From contig OX387190.1 of NCBI GenBank assembly GCA_947561395.2, positions 14,874,858 through 14,938,857 of the forward strand: DNA of 64,000 nucleotides, given 5' to 3'. The number at the start of each line of letters is the position of its first letter. Positions within the stretch are counted from its first letter, which is position 1. Of this stretch, positions 1-11,070 are shown in pieces. The notes below the pieces were generated by a model. The model had not been told where the DNA came from. It made no database searches and saw only the letters and a program-made list of their open reading frames with translations. The position numbers were made by a program, and so were the translations under genes. This DNA comes from Buxus sempervirens. Taxonomy: Eukaryota; Streptophyta; Magnoliopsida; Buxales; Buxaceae.

Positions 1-1327
1 ATATTATGACGTTGGGATCTATCCTCCTGTTTGGCTGAACACAACACTCGTTGCAGGACTAGATTGAGGCGGTCTCCCTTATCTTCTTCCCCAATCTCAT
101 ACGCATCGTTATCATACATAGCAATAGCTCCATCTTCACCCTCTTCTTCTTCTGAAACATCACCATGTTCAATCAAATTAACTGGCTTCCGGGCTGGACA
201 CTCATTAGATCTGTGCCCTGTCTGACCATATCTGTAACACTTAATTGCGGTAGAACGGGATGAATTTTTAGCTTGTTCCCGGTAACCAACATCTGTTGAT
301 TTTCTAAGGTTAGCGCCACCTTCCGGAACCATTCTGGAATTGACGCTAGGAGCAGAACTAACTCTGGAATTGATGCCACCTGTAGATGGGTCTGTTGGAT
401 TGTCTGTTTGAGGTGCCTTGCCCTTTCTAGAATAATTACCAGCCTCATAAAAAGGCCTGCGAGTGAATTCGAAATGTCCAACTGTCTTCTCCATCAATTC
501 AGCTTTCAATGCCATGTTGTGTGCTTCATCCACTGACCACAAAGTCTGCAACCCAATTTTGTTTCGAATTGATGGTTTCAGCCTTGCCAAATATCTAACA
601 ACTCTCTACGATTTTGTTTTAGACAAATTATTACGTGCAGATAGTCTAGAGAATTCAGCAGTATAATTAGAAATTGGTTTACTTCCTTGAACGCAATTCT
701 GATAAAGCTGAAATAGATGCTGATTGTAGTCTGGCGGTAAGAATCTCTCCATCATCAGTTGCTTCATTCTCCTCCACGTATGGATTAGGACTTTTCCCTG
801 TCGACGTCTATTATTCTGCAACGTGTCCCACTAGACGGCTGCTCCACTCTTCAGTTTGAAAGCAACAAGTTTCACTTGTATATCTTTATGAACCTCCATT
901 ATCTCAAAAAATCTTTCAACTTCTAAAACTCAATTGAGAAATTCCTCGATATTCATATTCCCACTGAAAGAAGGAATATATGCCTTGATGCGGTAATCTT
1001 CGAACCTTCCATTGCGAACTTCATGATTTCCCTGATCGCGAACTATCTCCTACTCTTCTAGGTCCGAATCATCATTGCCAAATAGTGCCCGATGATGCCC
1101 GCGAACATTGCATTCATGGGGTCGTTGGTAGGGCCTTTTGGCTTCAACACCTGGGGGTCCTCGGGCAAGTCCCACGGCTCTGCGCCCAACAGAGTTTTGA
1201 TTATGGTTGGCATTAACTGCTGTATCATCGATCATCTGACGAATCTCCACTATCTGTTGCCGTTGTTCTTCAATGGCCCCTCAGATCGCTTCTTGCCCAT
1301 GAACAACCTCGATGGGATTGTTACCGT
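1..1327 (-). pseudogene. gag of Ty3/gypsy element G1 (fossil, partial)
   Basis: Minus-strand translation gives a typical plant gypsy gag. The core lies around 600-870 with [17 protein letters not shown] and a [17 protein letters not shown]-type stretch. It is followed by a basic, Ser/Pro-rich linker and a zinc-knuckle-like segment with GHRSNEC near 190-235. The N-terminal part lies around 1050-1327 and includes RPYQRPHECNVRGHH. Gag would form the particle core that packages element RNA. It is a fossil with several breaks, and the right end is separated from its leader by the 1328-2884 solo LTR. Confidence 0.8.
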
Positions 1328-2469
1328 TGTGAGACATGGAAAAATAAGGGAAAAAAGCTTGCTATAAAATTCATGAAAAATCACATAAAAGACAAAATTG
1401 TATGGTTTTTTCATACGAATAGCCTGATTGATCCAGAACTTTCAAATATGATCATACCATTCCTAGGGTTTCATGATTAAAACAAATTTGAGATAAAATC
1501 AAATAAAATCAATTTAAAGTGAAAAATCCAAAAATCTGGCTTCAAGTCAAATTCTAGAAATCTAGAAAAAATATGATTTTTATAAAATATTTCAAAATCG
1601 AACTTGAACAGTCCAGGACATAGATATAACCCAAATTTCACATTAAATCGGAAAATCAAAATAAAAAATACCCACATTGATGAAGAACATCAAAAGGGGA
1701 GAACTTAGACAGTAAGGTCTTCTCTCAATAATGAAAAATGATTTAAAAACCATATCATGAAACCCTAGAATTTACTTTCAGGCTTCTGGATCCAGATCTA
1801 TCATATTGATCATGATAAATCTAGGATCTTAGCCTAATATCTCAAAAATCACGAAAACAGTGCTGTAGGTGCAAAAGTGGTGAAAATCCAATTTTTGGCA
1901 AAAAGTAGGGATCTCATGCTATAAACATCATGGATTCATGTTATTCATTCAGATTCAACATAAAAACAATAAAACATGATCAGGATATCCAAAGCAACCA
2001 CATCTCACAGATTAGAGCACATGGGGGTCTACCCTATGGATCCACATGTTCTCTTTTCCCCTAGCTCTCTCTTCACGTTTTACGGCTAGAGAGGATTCTT
2101 GAGGTACTTGGAGATAGGTTTGGTTACACAAACACAATCAAAAGCTTTATTCTAGAAAAAGGAGAAAAACAGATATGGGGTTCTATTCTAGGGATCCACC
2201 TGTTCTCTTTTCCCCTAGCTCTCTCTTCACGTTTTACGGCTAGAGAGACTCTTGAGGTACTTAGAGACAAGTTTAGGAATACATATACAAAAGATGGCCT
2301 TATTCTATAAAAAAGGAGAAAATCATATTACTTCTAGAATTGAAGACAAAAAATAAAAGGGAAAAGGGACTTACTTGGATTGAGCAAGCAAGGCAGCAGG
2401 AATTCCTCTCTTCTCTTGGAGCTTCTTAGAATTCAAATTTTCGTGGCCTTTTGCTTGAAGAGAGGCCCT

Positions 2470-2478
2470 CTATTTATA
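2470..2478 (-). promoter_or_regulatory. TATA box of family B LTR
   Basis: Minus strand TATAAATAG in a conserved GCCTATAAATAG context. The same motif occurs at the same place in all four Tat LTR copies of the window. It lies about 400 bp inside the LTR start, as expected for a U3 promoter. Confidence 0.7.
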
Positions 2479-2678
2479 GGCAAACACAGGGGTATGGTTG
2501 GTCCAAGGTTTGGCAAGATAGAGTTTCAGTTTGAGTTAAACACAAGATCATGCCCATCCTTTATCCACAAAGATATTTTGCACGAATAAAATATATAATT
2601 CGCTCATTTAAAGGGATATTGGACTAAAGATAAGGCTCAGAAATCGAGAAAAGAATAAAACTCGCACGAGTCTAATGT

Positions 2679-2783
2679 GCCCGTAAATGATTTACGGTCC
2701 AATGGTGTCCATATATGTATTATGGGCGCTGCGTGCCCGTATATAAAATTCGGGCGCACTTAGCCCGTAGATACAATATGGGC
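2679..2783. repeat. Family B dyad array, 4 units, 28-bp period (solo LTR)
   Basis: Units start at 2679, 2707, 2735 and 2763, exactly 28 bp apart. Each is a 21-bp inverted repeat of the form GCCCGTA, 7 bp, TACGGGC (degenerate). The array lies about 200 bp upstream of the LTR TATA box in the element's transcription direction. Confidence 0.9.
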
Positions 2784-2926
2784 AAAGCTTAAATTATTCA
2801 TTTTCATGCATTTTGGCCTATTTTAAATTCCAATTAATGTTTTCATTATTTTCTCATTTTGTAGTGTAATTTGGGGTGTCTACAACCGTCACCCTCATTG
2901 TTGGCCATCTCGTCAGGCAAGTCCTG

Positions 2927-2938
2927 GCTTTGATACCA
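2927..2938 (-). other. Primer binding site of G1 (tRNA-iMet type)
   Basis: Minus strand TGGTATCAAAGC, two bases from the LTR end, matching the usual plant initiator-Met primer site (TGGTATCAGAGC-like). Confidence 0.85.
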
Positions 2939-2940
2939 AT

Positions 2941-3418
2941 TGATGCAGTGAAAGTTAGGAAAACAAGGATTAATCTCCGTTAATCCTATAAAACTGGAAT
3001 TCACCAGAAAATAACCTTGAATCCACAAGGAAGATAAGAGAGAAACTCTGTAGTTCTTTTAAAAAAATAATGTCTAAATTTCGTGTACAATCTTTACCCA
3101 TTATTTATAGACCTCCAAAATAAGATAGAAACCTACTAAAATTAGAACTCCTACTCATAGTAAACAACTTAAAGTTAAAATCTAACTCTAAAACCTCTTA
3201 GAAGACTCCTAATATAACTCAAATACTTAATACATTAAGAAGCAATAAGAAATTACAAATCTAACCCCTACTTAAATAAGAAAAGAACTAAAAACAAACT
3301 CTAACGACTCCTAAAAGACTTAAAGAAAAACAACAACAACACTCCAACTCGTCAAGCTTTGTTCCTCTTCTTCATGTCTTGCTTCTCTAAATATTTCACG
3401 ACTAGATGTTCTACATCA
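2941..3418 (-). repeat. 5' LTR of Ty3/gypsy element G1
   Basis: About 478 bp with matching terminal inverted bases TGATG...CATCA and the primer binding site directly beside it. The partner LTR is outside the window. The right edge abuts Tekay-like LTR sequence, which suggests G1 inserted into that LTR. Confidence 0.8.
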
Positions 3419-3944
3419 AATTTAAACTTCTATTAAAGCATGGGAATTTCTAAACCAAAATCACAAGTCAATATCATGAATCAATTATATCAAATCTGAT
3501 ACCCTCAACAAATCTCAAAGTTTACAAGTTCAAATCATCAATTATGATTACAACATACTAAATCTATGGGACAAAATAGTCTTCAGCTCTACAAAGTTCA
3601 TCCGGCTCTACCTCGATAGTCGTGTTCTCTCCAAGAATAGCTGAAAACAAAACAAAACTGGTATGAGATACAAATATCCCAACAAGTAGTACATGCATGT
3701 CAAAGCATTTTATCACAGTTCTAAACATATGCTATGATAGATATTCATAACAATTCTGATATCAAATCTTGTGGAAATCAATAAATCCAAATATAATCAT
3801 GTAACATGTGTCGATGAAAACAAGTGTACAAAACAACCAATAGATATAACTCAGGTCAAATTTTGTGTCAACATAGGTTAGTGTTCTCTACTTCACTTTA
3901 GTTGGGTAATTGCCATGCCATAGCTAAATCCATGCCTCTATGCA

Positions 3945-4080
3945 TATAATCCAGCCTACTTAGGATTTTGGATACTAAAATGACGGCCTACTTAGGGTTT
4001 CGTCATCCATTGCCGGCATACTCCGACTTCGGCATTGATAACACCGGCCTACTCAGGGTTTCAGTGCTACTCTACACCGG
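3945..4080. repeat. Short repeats of CGGCCTACTYAGGGTTT
   Basis: Four to five degenerate copies of a roughly 17-bp motif (for example at 4048-4061), each followed by a variable stretch. The reverse complement, CCCTGAGTAGGCCG, recurs in the solo LTR at 34890-35010. Confidence 0.7.
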
Positions 4081-4309
4081 CTGTGACAACACTCATGGTC
4101 ATGTAATTACAACAACAAAGTAAATACATTACACTACCAAGCTTAAGCCATGGATCCAAGATAAGCTCAGCCAAATAGATAAAACAATGCCAACATGTAA
4201 ATAAAATCAGTAGTATTGATCAGAAACCAATAGGTCACAGCAAGATTCATGAAACCAAAACCAAATATCATGTCCATAAAACATGACTCGTCTCAATCAC
4301 TAACATCTC

Positions 4310-4450
4310 ATCCCACCCCAAGTACATGGAGCATCTCTAAGTATACAGAGGTATCATCCCAAGTACATAGGGCATCCCTGAGTACACGGAAGTATAATAT
4401 CAACCCAAGTACATGGGCATCACAATCCATCTCTCCAAGTACATGGAGGA
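4310..4450. repeat. Repeats of CCAAGTACATGGRGCATC
   Basis: About five imperfect copies of a CAAGTACATGG / GAGTACACGG motif spaced roughly 25-40 bp apart inside the Tekay-like LTR. No coding sequence is apparent. Confidence 0.65.
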
Positions 4451-5061
4451 AAACAAATCAAATCTCAATCTCAGCAATCGTGTAAAAAAAAAAAGACATA
4501 TCTTTGGAAATAGTTCACAATAGTTGAAAACAATGCAGGTTTTCCAATCAAGATCAATATAGTCTAAAACTATCCGAAATAGAACTCAAAATTACCAAAT
4601 TCTCAAATTTGTCCAGAACTACAATCTTAGGTTTATTTAGTAAAACATAATCATTCATAATCTGTAACACAATGGGAAAATCCTTGATAGCATTTGAAAC
4701 CAATATTCAACACTTAAACCACTTTATAACACTAAATAGGTTAGTTCTTGCGAAATAGGTATCCAAAATTTAAATCTGAGATAATGAATACTATTGGCCT
4801 TTGAAAACACTTAAGAAATGATCTTAACAGAATGTTACAGAAGACGGAATCAATAAAAACTCATTCTGTTGTAATTTGGAACCAAAAGTCTCTCAACAAC
4901 CTATTTCAGTCGAATGTGCCCAAACTCTTTAATAAATTGGATTTTATGATAAATCCTGTGGAAACACATCCTAAGCACCTAAATCTTATTTGTATATAGG
5001 TTAGATTTGATAAAAACACATTTTATAGTTAAAATCTACTCAAAATGGCCCAAAACCCCCC

Positions 5062-5250
5062 TTTCTTAGTTGGGCGCTTGACCGTATGCTCAAGCACATG
5101 AGTTGAGTGCCCCTTTTAACATGGGTGCTTGACCCTGTGCTTGAGCACAGGGGTTGAGTGCCCTTTATTAACACGGGTGCTTGACCGGGTTGGGCACCCA
5201 TTATAACATAGGCGCTTGACCCGGTGCTCAAGCATAGGTTGAACGGCCAT
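5062..5250. repeat. GC-rich tandem repeats in Tekay-like LTR
   Basis: Four imperfect units of about 50-60 bp, built on GGGCGCTTGACC...GTGCTCAAGCACAGG...TTGAGTGCCC. The CTTGA/TCAAG parts make each unit partly self-complementary. The surrounding LTR is AT-rich, so the block stands out by composition. Confidence 0.75.
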
Positions 5251-6261
5251 GACAATTTTTTGTTCATGAATTTTTCAGATTCTTTGATTTTCTAAATCTG
5301 AACTTCAATTCACAATTTAAACATTCTAAATCCCATGGAAAATTTTTAGAACCATTTCATGCTCATAATCTAACACATTAAAACCTAATTTACACACAAT
5401 TAACCTTCCGATCAGAATTCACATCGATAACTCATAGAATTTCGTTCAAATTAGTCTGGTATACAGTCCTCTTTAAAATTCGAAATCCATGCATAGTTTT
5501 GATTAGAAAGGTGCTACTTACTTGATTGTAGCTTGAATTCCTCTCTTCCTTCTTCTGATTTCCAGATTTGAAACTATTCGACCAAATCTCTTTCAAAAGA
5601 CTGAAAAAATACAAAATCATTTGCTCTTACACAAATCTGGTTGAATCCCCTCCAAATCCTATTGTTTCATTGAATTAATCCTTAAATGTTTAGATTCAAC
5701 CTTTCATACTTGAATCCTTGTAGATCTGAGCGACTTCCTTCATAATTCCACAATAATCTCCATGAATTCACTTCCTTGTTCTGAATTTTCTTCAAAAATT
5801 CTCCATAGATCAATCGGCTAACTCAGAATTCACTTCTCAAACCTCCCTCCCATTCTCTAGGTTCCATAATTTCTGTTCTCCATTTCTCTAGATAATTTCC
5901 AGATTTACAAACCAACTAACTTAACTATGCTCCCCCCTTTTATACTAACATGTTGCCGCCAAAGCTCCCTTTTAATTTCCATGAGTTTTACTACAATGCC
6001 ACTCCACCATTTCCTTCATGGTCAACCAATGATTATTTTACAATTAATAGTAATGATCTCGTATATGGACATTTTACTAATTAAACTCAAATTAAGCTAC
6101 TTCTTCAGTTGATATCTAATCCTTCATTTATTATTATTTTTTTTTCTAAAAATTTTACATCACCCTAAATCCTCATTTCTTGCAAAATATTCACCACTTA
6201 ATCAAGTTACTAGTTATAAAATCAAATTTTAAATCACTATTTAAAATTTCGAGATTTAACA

Positions 6262-6817
6262 ACTAATCTGTAGTCTTCTTCTTTTATTTATCTATTTTTT
6301 TTTCCTGATTTGCAATGAGAAGGTATCCTGAAATAAAGCTGGGTCATTCAGGTACATTTATTCTATCTATTTAATCTTTTGTCATTAACCTAACTGGTAC
6401 GTTAAAATCTGCAAAGGGGCACATAATATGAAGCCCGGTAAACACTTTGAATTGTATACTAGAAACCATGACATTTAGCTCTTTCTAACAAGTGGTAGCT
6501 CTTTTTCTGTTGGGTGTCTCACATTCCAATCTTGGAAATCCTCCTCCATGTAGTTTCTCAAGAACATTCTAGAGACAGGTAAACTTTTGGCTTTAAAATC
6601 AACTTTAATGGATATCATAACTTTTTCTGCATATGATATTCGTATTTCAGAGGGCTTGAATCGTCTTTGAAAGCTCTTCTATCTCACAACCTTTCTGTAA
6701 ATTATAATGATTTGAAGCTTTGAAACAAGATTCAATATATAAATACGGAGAGTGTACCACCAAAATTTTGCTTTTCGCCGCCCCCTCCCCCAGGGCACAA
6801 AACTGGGGTGCAGAAAT
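6262..6817. other. Unassigned AT-rich DNA
   Basis: No supported reading frame, RNA gene or recognisable repeat. It ends in a C-rich stretch (about 6776-6800) that loosely resembles the modules at 7505-7560 and 7705-7760. Confidence 0.5.
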
Positions 6818-7328
6818 AGGGCTGTAAATAGGTCGAATTTGGTACAGATTTGTTAAGATACGAACTCGATTTGATAAGGAATGCCGATTATCCAAACATC
6901 TGAATCCGAATTAGATTCGGATTCGAATTCGAATGATTATTTGATATCTGTATCCAATTTTGATAATATTTGAAAAAAAAAAAGATTAAAATACTATAAA
7001 TCTCAAGTTAGTGGGTCAAATAGGGGATATATTCATTGAAATCTATCCTATATTAGTATGACCTTAAATCAATAAATAATATATGGAACCTTCATTCCTT
7101 CTATATTAATATGTAAAAAGACTTAAAAGGCCTAAAAAACATAAGATATATACAGAAAAACAGTTAGATTTTTATCTGGTCGAAGATGTATGACTTCCCT
7201 ATTCGAATCCAAATATAATCAGATCCGATTACTCGGATCTGAATTCGGACAATCGGATCAAAACCAAGATCCATATCTCTGATAATTGGGTTGGATTCGG
7301 ATTTTTATCCAAACCATTGACACACCCT
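6818..7328. mobile_element. Possible non-autonomous DNA element (MITE-like)
   Basis: A 511-bp block starts AGGGCTGTAAATAGGT and ends, in reverse complement, AGGGTGTGTCAATGGTTT. This is an imperfect terminal inverted repeat. The interior is rich in GGATTCGGATTCGAAT-type dyads on both sides. Sequences with AGGGNTGTAAATGG-like ends are common in plant genomes. No clear target duplication is seen, so the class (hAT-like or other) is not settled. Confidence 0.4.
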
Positions 7329-7504
7329 ATTCGGAATAGCTTTATTTCAGTTTTGATGAGGTGTTGGCAAAACGTAGCGGCGTGCTAGGAGAAATTGGGG
7401 GAATACGTTATTTTTCTAATAAAAAAAATATTTTTTTTGCCATTTAAATAGGCGAAATCAGGCAAATTTTGCTCCTAAGATCCAAGAAACTCCAAAATTT
7501 TTTT

Positions 7505-7895
7505 TGTGTTTTTTGAAATTTCGTTTCTTGCCCTGGGTGGCATTGAAACGTTAAACCATGGATATGCATAAGTTGAGGAATTTGAAGGATCTTTTTGTTA
7601 GTAGGATTTAACTTTAGAAGGCATTTAAATTTTAAATTAATTCTTGCAAGTATGAGAGTATTTACTTAATTAACAACCATATAGCTAGGATTATAGTATG
7701 GTGGTCTGCCAAAATTTTGTTTGCTGCCCTGGGGGGCATGCCTAGCGGCACTAAACCGGTAAACCTTGGATATGCATAATGTGAGGAATTTGAAGGATCC
7801 TTTTATTAATAGGATTTAAATTTAGAAGACATTCATGTCGGTTTGAGAGTATTTACTTAATTTACAACCATATAGCTGAGATTATGGTATATGCA
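7505..7895. repeat. Local tandem duplication, about 200 bp unit
   Basis: The stretch from TGCCCTGGGTGGCATT (about 7530) through GGATATGCATAAG, GAGGAATTTGAAGGATC, TAGGATTTAA and ACAACCATATAGCT is repeated from about 7727 to 7895, with scattered differences and small length changes. It is non-coding. Confidence 0.75.
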
Positions 7896-8149
7896 GAACT
7901 GGAGTTAATTATTTGGGTCTTAATTAAGATTTTTTTACCAATTTTTTTTTTTCTTTTTGTTATGACTCTTATGGATAAATATTATGAAAGCATCAGTAGG
8001 AGTCCTTAACCAAAAAAAATCAGTGGGAGTCCTTAAATGATTAAATGGAGAACAACCATTAGGCTGTGTTTCATTGTCTAAAATCTCAGCTGATGCCGAA
8101 TTGTACGGGTGGATTTTAACCTGGTATTGACCAATCTCAAGATGAGAGG

Positions 8150-8310
8150 TTCACACGCATGCCTGCACACACATGCACACACACCCATGCACGCGCCGAC
8201 CCAACACACACGCACATGTGTAGAGCTGCACAGGCATACACCCCGCACACATAGATGTGTGTGCATGCGTATGTGTGTGTCCTTGTATATATATATATAT
8301 ATATATATGC
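8150..8310. repeat. Degenerate (CA)n/(TG)n tract followed by (TA)n
   Basis: Alternating purine-pyrimidine sequence: CACACATGCACACACACC-type on the left, TGTGTGCATGCGTATGTG-type on the right, then an uninterrupted TA run at about 8286-8308. The frames open across it on both strands are simple-sequence artefacts. Confidence 0.85.
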
Positions 8311-8798
8311 ATATGCATTGGGCATGAATAATTAGCAGAGGACTGTAACAAGAAATAGAAAAATAAGTTTATCGTAAGATACGTTCATATGAAAATCAAG
8401 TTCATATGTTGTTTGCACATCAAAATAATTGTATGAATAACATTAAGAACTTATAAAATTAAAAACTTCAAAACAATAATTTCTTGGACGAAAATAATTT
8501 TCTTGCTTGCCATTGTCTCCACTTGGTGATAGAGGTGGTCTAATGAAAAGCTTTGAAAAAGATCTTGAATACTATTTCTTTCCACACAAATTAGTGGTAA
8601 TTAAACGGACATAGTCATTGATTTCCAAGGTTACTGAAATTATACGCATACCCTTCCGATGCAGAACATTAGGAAGACTATTCATGAATTCTCTTGTGTC
8701 CATTACCACCAGTATTACAAAATTTATAACGGCTTTAAAAATGTGCTAAGTCAGAGAAACCAAATTCTACAATGAAGGCAAACTAACAGTACCTGCAT

Positions 8799-8799
8799 T

Positions 8800-8838
<39 letters not shown>

Positions 8839-8839
8839 G
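8799..8839. repeat. (CT)n microsatellite
   Basis: About 40 bp of CT dinucleotides with a single interruption (CG). Confidence 0.95.
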
Positions 8840-9313
8840 CTTCCTTTTATTCTTTTTAGTTTTTGAGTTTTGTGACATTATGATTTGTGATTCTACGGAG
8901 GTACTCAGTCCAAGAAAACATCCATCCTGGAAATAATGACACACAACCACTGGTATAAGTACAACAAAGGGTTAATTCTAGGTTTACAAAGAAGGGGTAT
9001 GGAAAATCTAGTCAAAAGGAATTGCGATTGATGTGCACGAACAAAATAAACGGGTCGAACCTGCCAACCCATTTATTTTAAAATTAAATATTTCTATTTG
9101 AATTTCAATTATGTTTTTGAATATAAAAATTTTAACAAGTACTATAAAAATAGCTACTAAACATGATTTCTTTCAAAAAACGAAACAAAAAGGCAAATTT
9201 TACTTGTGAAGAAGTTTAGAAATGGTACCAGCCCTTGAAAACAGTACTTACTAAAAATGACTGTAATCAGAACTTAGTATACCATCATGGAGTTCTGTAC
9301 GAAGTATGAAAAC

Positions 9314-9637
9314 TGTTGAAGATTGAAATAAGACAAGTGGCTGGAAGCTTGGAAGCTTCCAGTTGAATACAGTTTCAGAACATGCTGAGCTGTACAGATG
9401 AGTCTCAAAAGTTTGTTTTGTTTGTTAAATCTGTTTTTCAGCTTGTTGGGAGTTTGTTGGTTGGAAGTTGGAGTCTGTTAATTTGTTTTCTGTCTTCTTG
9501 ATAGCTACTTAAGAGTCCAACTATGTAACAGTTTTGAACAACTTCATTAAAACAAGAGTTACAGAGTTTTCTTTTCCCAATTTCTTCTCTACATACAGAG
9601 TTGTTACTCTGCCCAGCTTTATTGCTATTCTTTAACA
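9314..9637 (+). repeat. 5' LTR of copia element
   Basis: 324 bp from TGTTGAAGATTG to CTTTAACA, about 94% identical by eye to 14101-14425. Confidence 0.95.
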
Positions 9638-9649
9638 TGGTATCAGAGC
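9638..9649 (+). other. Primer binding site (tRNA-iMet) of copia element
   Basis: TGGTATCAGAGC immediately follows the LTR. It is the canonical plant copia primer site. Confidence 0.95.
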
Positions 9650-9661
9650 ACAAGTTCATCC

Positions 9662-10870
9662 ATGGCTGCTGAATTCACCTCTATGAATACTACCTCTGCA
9701 CTTAACCAAACTGAAGATCCTTCTAGTTTGTAATACATTCATCATGCAGACAGCACAGGAAATGCATTGGTTTCTCAAATACTAGTTGGAGATAACTATT
9801 GCTCTTGGAGTAGAGCTATGGAAATGGTTTTGAGTGCCAAGAAAAAGATCTGCTTCATTGATGGGAGCCTTGCTAGACCTAATCCTACAGATCCTCTTTT
9901 CCACTTTTCCAAGCATGGAAAAGGTGTAATAATATGGTAATTTCATGGATCATGAATTCTGTTTCGAAGGAGTTGTCTAGCAATATTTTGTACATAGACA
10001 ATGCTAGGGACGTATGGCTTGATCTCAAGGAAAGATTCTCACAAAGCAATGGTCCAAGAATCTTTCAATTGTAGCAATCAATCTCTTCATTGTCTCAAAA
10101 TCAATCTTCTGTCAGCTCTTACTTTACCAAACTCAAAAGCCTTTGGGATGAGTTACAGAACTACAAACCTCTCCCAACTTGTACCTGTGGAGCAGCAAAG
10201 TCACTTACTGAATATCAACAATCTGAATATGTTATGCCGTTTCTAATGGGACTGAATGAGTCATACTCCCATATTCGAGGTCAGATCTTACTTCTTGATC
10301 CCTTACCACCCATTAACAAGGTATTTTCCTTAATTCTTCAAGAAGAAAGGCAAAGAGAAGTTTCTTCTTCCATGGCACACAATCTCGAATCTATAGCTTT
10401 AATAAGCAAGGGATACAATACCAGATTTACATCCTCTGTAACAGAAGATTAACAGATCTGAAAACAAGAAGCCTAGCCAAGGAAATCGCAAAGAAAGAAC
10501 TGTTTGCAGTCACTGTGGTATAGTTGGACACACAATTGACAAATGCTATAAGATTCATGGATACCCATCTGCGTATAAGCCAAGATCCAGAAACCACACC
10601 TCCACTCATCAAGTTTCATTCACTCCAGATACAGTTTCAAATATGCCACAAGTTCCTTTTACACAAGAACAGTGCTAGAAACTACTAGCATTGCTTCAAT
10701 CTTAACCAGACAATTCTGGACCTGGTGCTTCAAATCAGTCATAGCCATCAGCACTTCAGTCTTCTGTCTTCCAAGCAGGTAGTGAACTATCGTCTCAGCA
10801 ATCTTCCTTGACAAATATTGCAGATATGAGCCATTGTCTCTCTGTTCACTCTCAAATTCCTGCAACTTCG
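9662..10870 (+). pseudogene. copia gag region (fossil)
   Basis: It starts with an ATG 12 bp after the primer site. It shows the plant copia gag signatures: the N-terminal NYCSWSRAME segment near 9800, the UBN2-like middle (LKSLWDELQNYKPLPTC, 10120-10190), and a CCHC-type knuckle region near 10500-10560 (CSHCG-like spacing with GHTIDKCYKIHGYP-type sequence). It would form the particle core. Several breaks. Confidence 0.8.
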
Positions 10871-11070
10871 AAATGGATTCTTGATATTGGTGCCACAGAC
10901 CACATGATTTGCTCTACCACACTCTTTACTAACTTTGTAGCCACAAATGCAGCCTTTGTTAAGTTACCCAATGGCAATATGGCTACTGTAACTCATATAG
11001 GCACTGTCAAAATTTCTGAAGATATCCACTTAGCCGATGTTCTTTGTGTGCCTTCCTTCTTTTTCAATTT
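10870..11070 (+). pseudogene. copia protease region (fossil)
   Basis: The segment around WILDIGATDHMI and the following LPNGNMATVTHIGTVKI and FFFNLISVSAL match the copia retropepsin block (ILDSGATDHM ... LPNG ... NLISVSKL). It would cleave the polyprotein. Fossil. Confidence 0.8.

Larger units (their letters stand above)
1328..2884 (-). mobile_element. Solo LTR of Tat/Ogre family B
   Basis: It begins TGTGAGACATGG and ends GGGGTGTCTACA on the plus strand, bounded by perfect 5-bp duplications ACCGT at 1323-1327 and 2885-2889. It aligns along its length with the family B LTR at 56234-58039, sharing the TATA region, the duplicated CGTTTTACGGCTAGAG box and the 28-bp dyad array. It is about 250 bp shorter than that copy. 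No internal sequence is attached on either side, so it is a solo LTR left by LTR-LTR recombination. In the element's own direction it reads on the minus strand. Confidence 0.93.
1..3418 (-). mobile_element. Ty3/gypsy element G1, 5' part, running off the left edge
   Basis: Reading on the minus strand from 3418: an LTR (2941-3418), a tRNA-iMet primer binding site, a short coding start, then gag down to the window edge. A solo LTR of another family (1328-2884) has inserted near the start of gag. The second LTR and pol lie outside the window, so total length and LTR age cannot be given. Gag is of the Retrotrans_gag type with a zinc-knuckle-like region. A chromovirus-type lineage is plausible, but there is no integrase in the window to settle it. 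The element is broken, with several interruptions in the visible gag. Confidence 0.85.
3419..6261 (-). mobile_element. Tekay-like LTR remnant, interrupted by G1
   Basis: The right end, read on the minus strand, starts TGTTAAATCTCG, like the TGTAAAACC(C/T)CG start of the Tekay LTRs at 26321 and 44814. It contains three blocks also found in those LTRs. One reads GCTGAAAA... followed by GAGATAC/TAATATCCCA (around 3640-3710 here, 42930-42990 there). A second is a run of CCGGCCTACTCAGGG-type repeats (3945-4080, matching 34890-35010 in reverse). The third is a GC-rich repeat block. No coding sequence is present. The left end is missing, apparently cut by G1. It may be a solo LTR or the end of a longer element. 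Confidence 0.7.
7896..9313. other. Unassigned intergenic DNA with microsatellites
   Basis: No gene is supported. It holds a CA/TG-rich tract with an adjoining TA run (8150-8310) and a CT run (8799-8839), otherwise AT-rich unique-looking DNA up to the copia insertion point. Confidence 0.6.

Noticed and set aside
5040-5267. 75-codon Ser/Thr/Gly-rich open frame on the minus strand
   Set aside because: It falls on the GC-rich tandem repeats of the Tekay-like LTR.
8078-8351. Overlapping His/Thr/Cys-rich open frames on both strands
   Set aside because: They are simple-sequence translations of the CA/TG and TA microsatellites.
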